Below, piece by piece: positions 11,787 to 23,180 of a DNA stretch of 64,000 bases (position 1 is the first letter of the stretch; every line of letters begins with the position of its first letter). The notes beneath the pieces were generated by a model that worked only from the letters and a program-made list of their open reading frames with translations, had not been told where the DNA came from and searched no databases. This DNA is from Parasponia andersonii (lineage: Eukaryota > Streptophyta > Magnoliopsida > Rosales > Cannabaceae): the NCBI GenBank assembly GCA_002914805.1, contig JXTB01000003.1:2263873-2327872 (forward strand), in the 5' to 3' direction. The translations under genes were made by a program, and so were the position numbers.

Positions 11787-12370
11787 TCAGTAGTCGCATG
11801 CAACTAGGGGGCCATAATTCATCACCATTCCAAGACCATTGTCTTCTTGCTCCATCATGGTTTTACATGCCTTGATAGTATCATCAATCTTACCGCAATA
11901 AAAACAGAATTCGGGTAGGCATTCATAACAAAACTCCACCCAGAGATCTTTTATATCGTTGCCTAATCGAAGAGTCATCAATTGTGGTAATGGCCTAGTG
12001 ACATCAATATCCATCCTTATACATAGATAGCGACCCCAACCACCATGAATGTAGTTGTATCAACCACTATATCAATTCTAATCTCAAGTCCCTTATTCAT
12101 ACTTCGAGTAGGTAATCGAAAAACATGTATCCAAAAGGAAGTGGTAATAAAATCTTTTATGGAAGGTGTGGCCATACCTTTCGTAGGTCTTAGGATAAGA
12201 ATTTGTCTCTCAAAAAGCTAGGACGCCTCCATCAACACTCACTTAGGATCTCCAATACACCTAAATTGGAACAAGAAGAAGTCATCATCAAGTTCTTGAA
12301 TATTAACTGGAAAGCGACATCTCCAAATTCAAAGGATGGTAGCCTTGAGGTATGCTTTATTCTATATTTT
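11787..12370 (-). pseudogene. LINE ORF1 (DUF4283 and zinc knuckle) remnant
   Basis: The minus strand from about 12250 encodes RQILILRPTKG followed by TTSFWIHVFRLPTRSMNKG, matching the DUF4283 domain of plant LINE ORF1. MDIDVTRPLPQ, VEFCYECLPEFCFYCGKI and NYGPLVA then match the IEIDVTKPL, YERLPxFCYxCG and YGPWLRA signatures. The knuckle reads C-x2-C-x9-C, with Asp where the zinc-binding His should be, so it probably no longer folds. A frameshift lies near 12020. Confidence 0.8.
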
Positions 12371-12399
12371 TCTTCTGGTAATACGTATTTTTCAGATTT

Positions 12400-13094
12400 T
12401 ATTTTTTCAATTCGAAGACTAATATGAATAAGATCAATTAGAGATTTGTAAATATATAGGAGATCTTGGCTACAGTGATTTGATATTTGCCCAAGTCTAT
12501 AGCGTTGTGCCCAAGTCCCACCTCTTTAATTTTTTCTTTTAATGTAAGTCGTACCTCTTATTATTCAAAGTCGTTCTTTTTTTCCCCTCTTAAAAAGTGT
12601 AGGTTTTTTTTAATAATTTCATTTTTTTTTAATTTTCCTCTTAACCTTCTTCTTGACCATCTTCTAAAGCAACTCTCTCCCATATTTCTCTCTATGTGGG
12701 TGTATCACCTTCTCTATAAATCAATCTCAATCCCCAATTTGATTTTGCTCCGCATTAAATTATGATATATTGTTAATGGCTTCATCTAGAAATCCTAATT
12801 GACATCACCAGAAGCTCTTTAATATGCACATGTCCTTTAAATCTTTTTATTGTCTTCAGAAGATTAAATCACTATGGCATCCGAAAAAATTGGCCAAAAA
12901 AAAACAAAAGAATGTTAGCAACATGGTTTTTTCTTGCTCTACTAGTTCAATTCTCAAGTGTAAGATTAAAAATAGATGATTGTGAACTTAATTATAGTCA
13001 TAAGTTCAGGAAAAAAAATAATATCCATAAGTTGTGAAAACCGAAAAGAATAGTTATTACCATGAAAATAAATGCATATAAGAGAGAATGTAAC
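12400..13094. other. AT-rich stretch upstream of the LINE
   Basis: A C/T-rich tract at 12490-12720 may be the LINE 5' untranslated region seen from the other strand. I see no coding signal. The frames open here are by-products of low-complexity C/T runs. Confidence 0.35.
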
Positions 13095-13301
13095 TGTTGA
13101 ATTAGTGTTTGAATTATTGTTCCTTTTCCAATTTTTAGGGGTTTCTTACCTAAATCATGGAATTGTCTTTCCATGGATTACGAGTTTAATTTTGGTAGAA
13201 TTAAGGATAGTGTTTTTAACCTGAGTCTTATAAAAGGCTTGTATTTGCTCAGATTATTACTATGAATGAAAGAAGAAATGTAGCCTATTTATGTTTCGAC
13301 A
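13095..13301 (+). repeat. 5' LTR of short-LTR element
   Basis: It starts TGTTGAATTAGTG and ends TTTCGACA. It shares long blocks with the 3' copy, for example TTTGAATTATTGTTCC, GAATTAAGG and TATTTGCTCAGATTATTA. CTTATAAAAGG at about 13227 could serve as its TATA box. Confidence 0.8.
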
Positions 13302-13313
13302 TGGTATTAGAGT
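13302..13313 (+). other. Candidate primer binding site
   Basis: TGGTATTAGAGT directly follows the LTR end. It differs by one base from the TGGTATCAGAG used by many plant LTR elements (initiator tRNA-Met). Confidence 0.6.
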
Positions 13314-13583
13314 TGGATACTTTGAATTTTCTGCCGAAATTCCGGTAAGAAAATCAACACCTAATCTGCCAAAGCCAATTAATGTCCACAACCTTTGAAA
13401 AAAAAAAAAAAAAAATCCCTGTTGCAAAAACAACGCACACAAATCCCTTTTGTAAAACCACTTACCCAGAAAATTTTCAAGTCGTCTAAAGCTGGAACCT
13501 TAGACCACTCGGCCGTCGACCGCGTCCTTGTCGACGTCAGCCCTTGGATCTTATAGCTAGAAATTTCACGAACATTGGCAAGG

Positions 13584-13615
<32 letters not shown>

Positions 13616-14060
13616 AATCACATCTCAAGGTTTAAATACCACCAACACCAGACTACTTCCAACACCTAGTACCAAGTCCACCATTAAAAATCATTCCAAC
13701 ACAACGTCCTCTGCCGTGAACTAGGACTGCCCAAAAAATGTTAAAATTCGACCCAACCTGAGATACCCATCAGACTCGATATGAGATTTCGAGTTCAAAC
13801 AAGTACATCCGAATTCAGATAAAATTTAGTTATTTAATAATTTATTTCTCTGTCTTTTTGTTCTTTTATATTTCAATGTTTATGAAGTTATATGTATGCA
13901 AAAAAAATTAATTATACATAAAATGGAAAAAAAAAAAAAAATCAAAATTGTTTATTTAAAAAAAAAGGAAAAAAAATTTTATATTTTCATAAAACCTGAT
14001 CCGACCTGCCCAAATACCCTACTTACCTGACTTACCCAAAACTCGAATACCCGATCTCCT

Positions 14061-14465
14061 TTAGTTCGGTTTCAGCTGTTTAATTTTATATACCTGAAAT
14101 CGAATATCCGAAACCCGATCCGACTCCGTGACTCGGCAGGACCACCACAAGTTGCCATTTTCGACCTTCTGAAACACTGCATACCTGGACTTCAAGCACA
14201 TCTCCTTCGCCGAGTCCGTCCTCTGCTTCGTCGCACCATGCCGTAGCAGCTTCTTGATCACAAGGCCTGCCTCTAAAACGGCGCGCCGACGCCGTATCTC
14301 CACCATCACCACTGATGGCCATCTCTATCCTCCAGAGATTCTAGAAAAAAAAAAAGAGATTAACTATGTAACCAAAACTTGCTTAGCTGAACACACTGAG
14401 AACAGTCGCTGCTCAGAGCAACTTCGTCGCACCACGCACCATTTTTGCGCCGCCAAGATTGTTAC
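14061..14465. pseudogene. GC-rich gene-like fragment, left part
   Basis: This is far richer in GC than its surroundings. Long frames are open on the minus strand (14322-14086 and 14312-14061) and one on the plus strand. The minus frame near 14322 starts MAISGDGGD and contains SARRFRGRPCDQEAA. I do not recognise the product, and overlapping open frames show that openness alone is weak evidence here. The block ends exactly where a solo LTR begins and its sequence seems to resume at 15869, so LTR insertion split it. It lies inside the short-LTR element, which suggests capture of a host gene piece. Confidence 0.35.
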
Positions 14466-15868
14466 CGTCACGATCTGAGACCGGATCAGTAGCAGTAGCA
14501 GAACGGGATAAAATAGAAATAAAATAAAATAAAAAAATAATACTCAATTAATTCAAAATTTTCTCCGGAATCTAGTCTTTCAAAACTAGGCTCGACAAAA
14601 TATTTAAATAAAAATAAAATCTCACGCGTCACTCGTTAAACATGAATAATAAATAAAATAATTATTTAATAGTCGAACGTCACCAATTATTTTACACTCA
14701 AATACCGACGTAAATAATACAAATCATGTCTAAATCTCATATTCTAATTTATAAAGTTTAATAACATCTAAATTCCTATTCAAATTTAAATATTTCACAA
14801 GTCTCGTAAGAATTTATCAAGATATAAATAAAATAGTTATTCTGTAAATGTTTCGACCTAGTTCTTCTGGTCCAAATCACATTGAATGCCATTTAAGGGG
14901 AAATTATCAATACCTCAAACGAGCGTCTAACTAGCGTTACAAGACTATGGAGAAAATTTGGCGTCGTTTGGGTGTTGTTTGGAAGAACGGATGTTGTTTT
15001 CGAACATTTGGTTTTTAAACGGAGCTTCAAATCATGCAACGGATTTCACTTTTGAATTCAGAGTACCCAAAAATCTTAGGTTAGACATAAAATTTGTCAA
15101 ATTTGGATGCGGACTTCATGACATGCAAATCTGAGCCGTCAGATTTTATTTTTTGGGCCTGTTTCAGAAATATAGTCGATATATATCTCATTTTTCAACA
15201 TTTTCAACATAGATTCCAAAAATGTTATTAGTTTTAAAATCTAACGATTCGATCGAAAAGTCAATTTTAAAACTATTTACACACAAAACTATCCAACGAA
15301 ATTAAAATCAAAAGGAGCAAAATTGAGACACGAGGTACTTACCACCAGATTCCCCGTGAGAAGACGAGTCCACGGTGATCAATTTCGCGGCGAATGGTGG
15401 CCGGAATCGGCTTTGGCGAGCAAAACCAACCGCGAGATTTTTTGGCGATTTTCGGCGATAGACAGCTCCGGTGGGGCTGGCTCCAGCGACGACCTATTCG
15501 TCCGACGACGGTGCGTCGTTTTCATGTGGTGGCGAGCTCCAACAGTGGCCGGAGGAAAAGCGGGTCTTCGCGGGGTCTTCAAGAGAGAAGATGGGGAAGT
15601 ACAGGAATTTATAGGTAACTTATGTAACTGTAGTACCACGTGTCAGCTTCTGGTTAACTGGTTATTGTTTTGCTTATTTATACTTTGACCAAATTTTCTG
15701 AAAATCTTCTCAAAAATACCTTCAATTAATTACATTTTGACCCCAATTTTCAAACATTTCTTACATTTTCATCCAAATGAACCTAAACCCAAACCTGTCC
15801 AAATTCATCATTTTTTTTTATTAGGTCAAAAGACCAATTTATCCTTACAATTTTTAAGGGATTTCACA
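14466..15868 (-). mobile_element. Solo LTR of a Ty3/gypsy (chromovirus-like) element
   Basis: Read on the minus strand it begins TGTGAAATCCCTTAAAAATT at 15868, like the start of the gypsy element 2 LTR (TGTAAAATCTGAAACTTTTA). It ends GATCGTGACG at 14466, like CGTGACA at the end of the gypsy element 1 LTR. Flanking pentamers GTTAC (14461-14465) and ATTAC (15869-15873) match at four of five bases, as expected for a target duplication. No primer site or purine tract adjoins it, so it is a recombination-derived solo LTR of about 1.4 kb. The GC-rich part at 15340-15600 corresponds to the transcribed leader region; CTATAAATTCC (minus, about 15615) is a possible TATA box. Confidence 0.75.
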
Positions 15869-16030
15869 ATTACCGCCGTCTCCATCGCCGGGAGCCAGTT
15901 CAACTCGTAGCAATGGTTCACCACGAAGCACATCCTAGCCACGACTGATCGTGAACCCGTCCTCGTCTAAGGCCGTGCACCAGTTGCCGTCCCTTGGCCA
16001 GCTCACCATTGGAGTGGAGCTGTGACCTTC
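15869..16030. pseudogene. GC-rich gene-like fragment, right part
   Basis: Joining this stretch to 14465 across the solo LTR gives continuous GC-rich sequence (GCCGCCAAGATTGTTAC | CGCCGTCTCCATCGCC). It contains no recognised domain and has stops in several frames. It is probably the other half of the block at 14061-14465. Confidence 0.35.
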
Positions 16031-16554
16031 GGCTCCACTTGGTGTGGAGATGAAAATGATGTAGAAGTAGGAGAGGCTGAAGTGTTTAGGGCTTTAAAAT
16101 CCAACATGTGATAGGCCTTTAAGTGCCAAGAAGAAAAAGTTGGGCCTAAATTACTCCTACCCAAATCCATATATAGTTTGTGTGAAAACATGGGCATTGG
16201 ACCGAAACCAATAAAAAAACGTGGGCTTCATATATAGTTTATATATATACTTAGAAAAAAGGAGGGGAAAAAAGGCAAAAAAAAAATAAAAATAAAAAAA
16301 AATAAAACACACACACAAACAAAAATGAGTGAAAAAAATATTAAATCAAATTAAATCCTATGTTGTGAAGTTCATGATATTGTGAGCCTAACATGTGAAG
16401 CTTTTGAAATTGAAATTTATGCTGTGAAGTTTATGATTGTGTAAATTTGGCGTGACGCTTCTGAAATTTATTGTGGTGTTGAAAAACTCATGTGAAATTT
16501 GAGTTTGACATAAGAGTTTTCCAAAATTGTTCTAAAACTTATGCGCAAGAGGAG

Positions 16555-16761
16555 TATTGAATTAATATTTGAATTATTGTTCCTCTTCCGAGTTTTAGGA
16601 GTTTCTTACCTAAATTATGGAATTGTGTTTCTATGGATTAAGTATTTAATCTTGTTAGAATTAAGGTTAGTGTTTGTAACCTTAGTCTTATAAAAGGTTT
16701 GTATTTGCTCAGATTATTAATACAAATGAATGAAAAAATGTAGCCTATTTATATTTCAACA
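16555..16761 (+). repeat. 3' LTR of short-LTR element
   Basis: This is the partner of 13095-13301, beginning TATTGAATTAATATTTG and ending TTTCAACA. It is preceded by a short purine tract (AAGAGGAG). Confidence 0.8.
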
Positions 16762-16865
16762 TATATATTGTAAAATCAAATTAAGAAATTTCCAATTTAG
16801 TAAAATCACTTCTCTAAAAATAATAGTGGTTGTCAACATTTTTTTTTAATCTTTTTAGTTTGTCT

Positions 16866-17541
16866 AATAAGTATATATATAAAGCGTGAAGCAAAGAGAA
16901 AGTACAAAAAATATAATAGCTTCTTTGATTAGTATTCTATTTTTAAAATTTTTAGAAAATTCCTAATTTAACTCTTATTTTTTATGCTATGATTGCTTGT
17001 AATATATACATATATTATATTTAATTTAATATTAATGATACTTTATATTAAATTTAGTTCATTAAACAAATAGTTATGCTACATTTATCTCATCAAAATA
17101 AATCTAGAGATAAATATGTTCTTTAATGTTGTATGTTTAATTTAATATTAATGAATATATATATTTATAAGATAGATAAATAACGTGAATACTCTTTTTT
17201 TAAGGAAATAAATACCCTTTGTTTTAAAACTTATAAAAACAATGTTATTTTCTTATATAATGTGTTTAATTATGTTTTTACTATTTGGAGTTTATCGAAC
17301 AAATAATTGTGCTATATTCGTCTTATCAAAATAAATGTAGAGATAAATACATCCTTTAATATAATAATACATTGAACCTAACTAAAAATTAGTCTTAATG
17401 TATGCAATATTAATAGTATATTAAGCTTGAAACAGAGAGAAAATATAAAAAATGTGATAACTTCTTTGATCAGTATTATATTTTTAAATTTTTTAGAAAA
17501 TTCCTAATTTGACTCTTATTTTTTCATGCTATGATTGATTG

Positions 17542-17579
<38 letters not shown>

Positions 17580-17980
17580 GTATTTAATTTAATATTAATG
17601 ATATCTTATATTAAATTTAGTTCATCGAACAAATAGTTGTGCTACATTTGTCTCATCAAAATAAATCTGGAGATAAATTTATTCTTAAATGTTGTATATT
17701 TAATTTAATATTAATGAATATATATTTATAAGATAAATAAATAATGTGAATACCCTTTTTTCTTTTGAGGGAATAACTTTGTTTTGAAACTTATAAAAAT
17801 GATGTTATTTTCTTATACAATGTCTTTAATTATGTTTTTACTATTTGGAGTCCATCAAACAAATAGCTGTGCTATATTCGTCTTATCAACATAAATGTAG
17901 AGATAAATATATTCTTTAATATAGTAATACATTGAACTTAACTATAAATTAGTTTTAATGTATACAATATTAATACTAAT
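16866..17980. repeat. Tandem duplication of about 555 bp with inner sub-repeats
   Basis: Unit 1 (about 16866-17422) and unit 2 (about 17423-17980) share long blocks, for example TTTAGAAAATTCCTAATTT at 16951 and 17492, and TTATAAAAA near 17231 and 17791. Each unit also holds two related halves around CAAATAGTTGTGCTACATT and AAATAATTGTGCTATATTC, so four related sub-units are present. There is no coding potential. A TA microsatellite (17544-17574) lies in unit 2 only. Confidence 0.85.
17544..17574. repeat. (TA)n microsatellite
   Basis: About 31 bp of TA repeats within unit 2 of the 555-bp duplication. The matching place in unit 1 has a short interrupted TA tract. Confidence 0.9.
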
Positions 17981-18054
17981 TCACGCAAAGTACAGTATAA
18001 GGACTAGTTTAGTATATACATGAACACTAGGTTTTAGCATAATATAGTGCCATA

Positions 18055-18150
18055 GTATTACTCCTACTTATTAATTAGTATTTCATATTAATTAGGACAT
18101 ATTACTCCTACTTTTTAATTAATTTTTCATATTAATTAGGACATATTTTG
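18055..18150. repeat. 47-bp tandem repeat, 2 copies
   Basis: The unit ATTACTCCTACTTATTAATT...CATATTAATTAGGACAT occurs twice in a row with few differences. Confidence 0.85.
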
Positions 18151-18568
18151 CATCTAATTATATGATCGATTTTGTATTTACGTTCAAATGTATGTACTTT
18201 TGCCTGTTGAATGTATATGTGCTACAAAAACTTTTGTGTCACATTAGAAAAAAAGACCGTGTTGTATTGTTATTGTAATATTACTACATGCTGGCAACAC
18301 ATATAGGCAATCAACTACACTGATTAATTTATTTTTAGTAGTTTCGATCCCGTGGATGTGTAGTCAATGTATGATAAGATATGTCAATTTGATTTTCGAA
18401 CAACGAATATTTTCTCTCAATTAATTAGCAAATAACTTCCAAGATAGTTTCTGTCTTGCTCCATGAGGATTTTATGGTATAGTCAATCTTATATCTATTT
18501 AAATAACTCGATCCCTTTATATTATCTGAAGTTGAAGCAATATGTAGATTTCAACGGTTGTCATTAAT

Positions 18569-18607
<39 letters not shown>

Positions 18608-18879
18608 AAAAAATTAAGAACCGCAATGAGTGAATAAAGCTATATACAGCAACCAACTCATAACACACCTACTACGTACCAAGATAGATATATTAAAGAT
18701 AGATATATTATTTATCTTGTTAGGTAGTAGGACTACTACTTACCAAGACAGATTTTAGTTAAGTAGAAAATGAAGATATATTTTTGGTGCTATATAGTAA
18801 TATAAATTAAAAAAAAAATCAACTCATATATTACTAAAAATATCACTTAACATAGTGCATGTACAGATGCACCATAATA
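18151..18879. other. AT-rich intergenic sequence with TA microsatellite
   Basis: No coding signal. A TA tract occupies 18573-18604. The stretch lies between the tandem repeats and CACTA element 2. Confidence 0.5.
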
Positions 18880-19777
18880 GGTGAGTTACAAGGAAGTATC
18901 ATGATAAACAGATTGTTGATTTTAACGACGTCTATTAGGCACCGTGATAAGTGTTGCTCGGTGCCTAATAAGTGCCGAGCAAGGAGCTCTATATAAAGGG
19001 CCTCTAAAAACTCCAATTCTAGCCTAGCTTCACTCTTTGCACCTCCTCCTCACTTCCAACTATGACCAAGTCTCTCCAATCCTCTATTTTCATCATTTTT
19101 TTTAGCAAATAACGTACATCTATGCTTTTAAACTTATTTTTGTCACTAAAATTAGAATACCCATTATCTTAACCATCATTTTGACCAATAATTTTGTATA
19201 AGTTTTATGTTTTAAGTTATATTTGAGAGAGTTTGAATTTAGAACCCTAATTTATCAATTCATACTCAAGAGTTTATACCATTACAAAGTCAAGATGAAG
19301 GAGCACATAAAAAGAAACCAAGAGGATCAACTCAAATAAAGGAGTTGATTGTGATAACAAAAAATAAATTATCGCATATAATGAATGGGGACAACCAACT
19401 AGGATGAAGGTAAACATTTAGAGAGCTTTTATGGTCTTATAGTTCGTCGCAAGATCTCACTCAACATTGATAATTGGACACTTGTACTAAAGGACCCAAA
19501 AGTTGAGTTTTGGCATATAATATTAGTATAAATTTGAATCTTTTTATTTTCTATATATTAGAATATATATTTAGTATAAATATTACTTCTTTGACATTGT
19601 AACAAAATATTTGTATTAGACTACAAAGCAAAAAAAAGAAACTTTAAAAAGTTATGGGAAAATGTGGAGAGATTTTAAGTCTAGGATTATAACTAAACTG
19701 ACTTATGAGTATCAACATACGTGTCTAGAGTAATTGGAGCACCTTCTAGCATCATATGTACCGTGAATTGAACTTAA

Positions 19778-20030
19778 AGTTTGGGACGAGTTTTTTAAGA
19801 AAAGACTAAATGCAGAACGAGAAGAAGCTAAGAAAGTACAACAGAGAAGAGCGACACAAAACAAATATCCACATCATATCTCTTGCTTAGGTTATGCTGG
19901 ATTCGAATCTAAGATTGAAAAAGAGGAGGACAGATATGGTATTGATAGATCCGAGCTATAGAATAGAGGATGTGTTCCTAAAAAAGGAGGCCATATTGAT
20001 GAAATCAAAGTAATAGTACATAGAATTGTA
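19778..20030 (+). pseudogene. CACTA ORF1 (Ptta/En/Spm-type) remnant
   Basis: One frame reads VWDEFFKKRLNAEREEAKKV, then NKYPHHISCLGYAGFESKIE and, after a TAG, NRGCVPKKGGHIDEIKVIVH. This resembles the C-terminal part of the En/Spm ORF1 family (NK.pH..S.GYagle ... W.rG...k.G...e). The TAG falls where that family usually has Trp. Upstream (19625-19770) is AAAG-rich and only partly readable. This protein binds subterminal repeats in En/Spm; that role is by family only. Confidence 0.6.
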
Positions 20031-20814
20031 AGTTGTTTATTATATTTTATTGATTATATTATTTTATAATTTTGTTAAAAATATAATATAGCCTAATGTT
20101 CAGATTCTGTACATGTTTTATAAAAAGATCATACTCAATAGTTTGAGGGAAATATTGAGATAGACGGTTCTAATGACTTCTTAACTATGACTTTAGATAC
20201 TCCTGAATATTTTAGATGCGTATAGGGAATGTGATTTCACGTTAGCCATAGATAATATCTTCATCAACCTACTCCAACCAAGAAGCAACAATCATTTGAT
20301 TTGAAATAATAACAAGATGAACAAATAAGCATGATGTAACAAATGCTTAAAGAACAAGAAGAATGGTTCAAAACATAAACTGTTGAGATTTAAGCAGGTT
20401 AACAAAGTAATGTTGGCGGTCCTAATACAACTCGTTCACTGTTAGAAGTTCAAAGAGAATAAGTAAAATAATAAAAGATACACGTAGATCTAATGGTGCT
20501 TGCAAGAACATCTTCACGACTCAAAAAAAATATGTTTACATGAGTTTCTTTCTCATTTGTTTATTAATTATTTGTATTTCTAAATTGTGTTTGACTTTCT
20601 ATACTATAGAACTGACCATACAAGCTTATAGTGAGGTCTCGTGATAACATAGTTGCTTTAGAACATATACAAGAGTCAGACTCATCAACTATTATTCACA
20701 GAAGAGAATTGGATAGTATAATTTTCGTGTATCAGTAGAGGTTATTTTTGATACTAAAGTCCTAATTCTTATTCCTAATCCAGATGATGATACAAGATTG
20801 GTAAGTGACGCAAT

Positions 20815-20938
20815 TAGATCGCAACTTGTATAGCCTAAGATGCTTGTTATCTTTGAAGATAATTTGGTATGTCACTTAGATCGCAACGTATATAGCCTAA
20901 GATGCTTGTTATCTTTGAAAATAATTCGGTATGTAGAT
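20815..20938. repeat. 62-bp tandem duplication inside CACTA element 2
   Basis: AGATCGCAAC starts at 20816 and again at 20878, and both are followed by near-identical text through GCCTAAGATGCTTGTTATC. It disrupts what was probably ORF1 coding sequence. Confidence 0.85.
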
Positions 20939-21194
20939 CTATTTTCCAAATAAATTCATGCTTTATTGAATTTTAATGTGAATTATTATTAATTTGTTTG
21001 TTAACATTTCATAATTTATTTGGATTTTAGGAGTTTAATTATATAAATAGGCAACAAACGAGGAAAAATAAGTCCTCACAACCACAACCATGTCAAACAT
21101 AAGAAAAAGTGCAACCACAAAGAAAGAAAGTAGAATTTGTCAGATAAACATAGTTTAGAATTAATGGTGCACCAGCTTCTATACCATTCAAAAA

Positions 21195-22145
21195 GAGGAT
21201 GAAGGTATTGTTGCTCATGTTCCTTTTGATAAAGAATTATTTGGAGAAGATTTTCGTTTATCCATATTCAAAGAAGACATAATTGAGTTTTGCACGATGG
21301 AAATGATTGAGGCCATGCCTATTACATTATACATGAGGAAAGAAGTTTAATTTTTTTTTTCATATATATATATAGCATTTCACATATATACACATATCTA
21401 TAATTGACAATTATATAATACAATACTCAATTCATATTGAATTTTATACTTGTAGGTATTTACAGTGTTTAGTGACGTAATATGGCTATCAAGATAGGTA
21501 TATATTCTTGGATCCTAGTGCAGTGCTACGTGAGGATCGTGCTACAATTTTAGTGATCCAGATGTTATCCATGGAGAATGGACATCAATTCTAATTATAC
21601 CTTAGAACTATGGGTAAGATTTTAAACTTAACAAATTGTTATATCAACTACTTTGGATATGAAGTTAATTATTATATTATGAATAATCATCAATTTTATG
21701 AGTAGGGAATATTAGATATTGCTTATCATTTATCCCTTCAAAGATTATGCATGGTTTATAGATTCTTTCGGCTTAGCTCTCCGTGAAGAAATTGGTTTAA
21801 CAATGATCGAGTAAGTTCTCTAATAGTTATTTTGTTATAGTTCAGTTTTTTATGGTATTTTTAGTTATGGTTGATATTGCGAATTTTTTATTTTTTGTGT
21901 TTGCATCTTTCTAATTTAAAGTGCATTTAACACATATAATGAGGAAAAAAAAGAAGAAAGAAAGACTAGATAGTCCAGTTTATAAGTTAATAAAGGTACT
22001 AAAATTGAGTTAATAACTCTTATTAGGCAGAAGATTGATTAAAATTACTTATATTTTCAAATCTTATGTATAGTGCTAAGACAACCGACAAGTATTGATT
22101 GCAGATTCTACATACGTAAATTTATGAGAAAAATCATTGAACAAG
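21195..22145 (+). pseudogene. ORF1 C-terminus and Ulp1-like protease of CACTA element 2
   Basis: At 21205-21350 one frame reads VAHVPFDKELFGEDFRLSIF followed by EDIIEFCTMEMIEAMPITLY, the segment that precedes the C48 domain in plant CACTA proteins. After an intron-like gap with acceptor CTTGTAG (21457), the frame gives YGYQDRYIFLDPSAVLREDR, then ILLIIYPFKDYAWFIDSFGL and LREEIGLTMIE. Near 22085 RQPTSIDCRFYIRKFMR follows with the nucleophile Cys. The Asp (FIDS) is retained, but a TAG sits just before ILLIIY, where the catalytic His block should be. It aligns block for block with 3060-3770. Confidence 0.7.
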
Positions 22146-22977
22146 CCAATGTTAAATTATTCACTACAATGATATGTAACTGTATATTTTATTAGTTATC
22201 TTCTAATTTGGAGTTTGATTGATCACTTTCTAACAAATAAGGCGTTTGAATTTATAGTTTAATAGATAAAATTTTTACACAAAGAATGATATCAATGGAC
22301 TTCTTGAAGAGTAGATTAAAGAACTAACACAATTTCTCATTTGAGGTTCCTAGTCTTTGTTCATTCAAACTATGAAGTTTTTGATGATCATGTTAGTTTG
22401 GCTTAGAAAACTAATATATATAGTTAGTTTATAGACTATATGGATATAATTATGATCAAGTTATTATGTTAAGTAGTTCTACTATGTGATTTACTCATCA
22501 TCTACTTACTTTTAGACTATGATTATATTGTTAAGCTTGTAATTTTTATTTAATATTAGTATGCAAATTTATATTTATATTCTATTTTATTTGAAATATT
22601 TAGTGTATGTAATGAATTTGGATTATATTTATAAAATTTCAGGAGGTATAGATAAGTGTATTAAAAATATCCCCTAGAAATATGTATTATGGCACTTATA
22701 GAATGCCTTAAAGAATATCGTCTATTAGAATACCAAAGCAATCAGAAAGTACTTGGGTCAAGTTCCGAAGGCGCCTTAGTAAGTCTATCAATGTGCTTTT
22801 TGAATGCTTTGGTATCCAGGAGATATCAAGGTGCTTATAAAGCACTGTGAAAGACCTATCACAGTGTCTATTCCGGGATCTATAATGGCACCCGAAATTA
22901 AGGTGCTTTCGGAGTCTCCATGAATGGCTTTTCAAGGTACTTAAAAAGTGCTTTGAAAAGCTTTTTTTATTATAGTG

Positions 22978-23146
22978 ACATATAAACCAGCTGGGGTTTT
23001 TTCCTTTGTGGGTTGCTAACATGTGGTACCGCGGAACAGGTTTTTTCCTTACTTGAAGCAAAATTTCAGCGTGCATGCTAAATTTTCATTAGCTAAATTG
23101 ATACCTACCCATAGGTAAAAAAAAAAAATACCTACTGGATCGGTGC

Positions 23147-23180
<34 letters not shown>

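Larger units (their letters stand above)
6350..12400 (-). mobile_element. Decayed L1-type LINE (non-LTR retrotransposon)
   Basis: Reading the minus strand from 12400 down, the parts of a plant L1 element come in the expected order: ORF1 with a DUF4283-like domain and zinc knuckle, apurinic-type endonuclease, reverse transcriptase, post-RT region, and an RNase H domain near the 3' end. All are broken by stops and frameshifts. About 6 kb is a normal full length for such elements, so this looks like a near full-length but old insertion. Exact ends and a target duplication could not be defined. Confidence 0.85.
13095..16761 (+). mobile_element. Short-LTR non-autonomous retroelement (207-bp LTRs)
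   Basis: Two direct repeats of 207 bp (13095-13301 and 16555-16761) are about 85% alike by eye. The first begins TGTTGA and ends CGACA, the usual TG..CA. Directly after it TGGTATTAGAG (13302) resembles an initiator-tRNA-Met primer site (TGGTATCAGAG). A purine tract AAGAGGAG precedes the second repeat. The 3.25-kb interior has no gag, protease, RT or integrase; it holds GC-rich gene-like sequence and a nested solo LTR. It is best read as a TRIM/LARD-type derivative. No matching 5-bp target duplication is visible (GTAAC against TATAT). Confidence 0.7.
18880..22977 (+). mobile_element. CACTA (En/Spm) element 2, decayed
   Basis: The right end ATTATAGTG (to 22977) is a mutated TTGTAGTG terminus, preceded by degenerate subterminal repeats (22680-22960) like those of element 1. 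The left region has GGCACCGTGATAAGTG-type repeats (18930-18985), and its leader (19070-19260) closely matches 880-1060 of element 1. Its content is complementary to element 1: it keeps ORF1 and the protease exon but lacks TNP2. The left CACTA tip was not found. The element ends about 350 bp past the RGF stop codon. Confidence 0.8.

Noticed and set aside
13260..13621. Minus-strand open frames with long Phe runs
   Set aside because: They are produced by poly-A/T tracts at 13398-13416 and 13586-13612.
15323..15688. 121-codon plus-strand open frame with Arg/Gly-rich sequence
   Set aside because: It lies in the GC-rich leader part of the minus-oriented solo LTR. Three overlapping frames are open there, which reflects composition.
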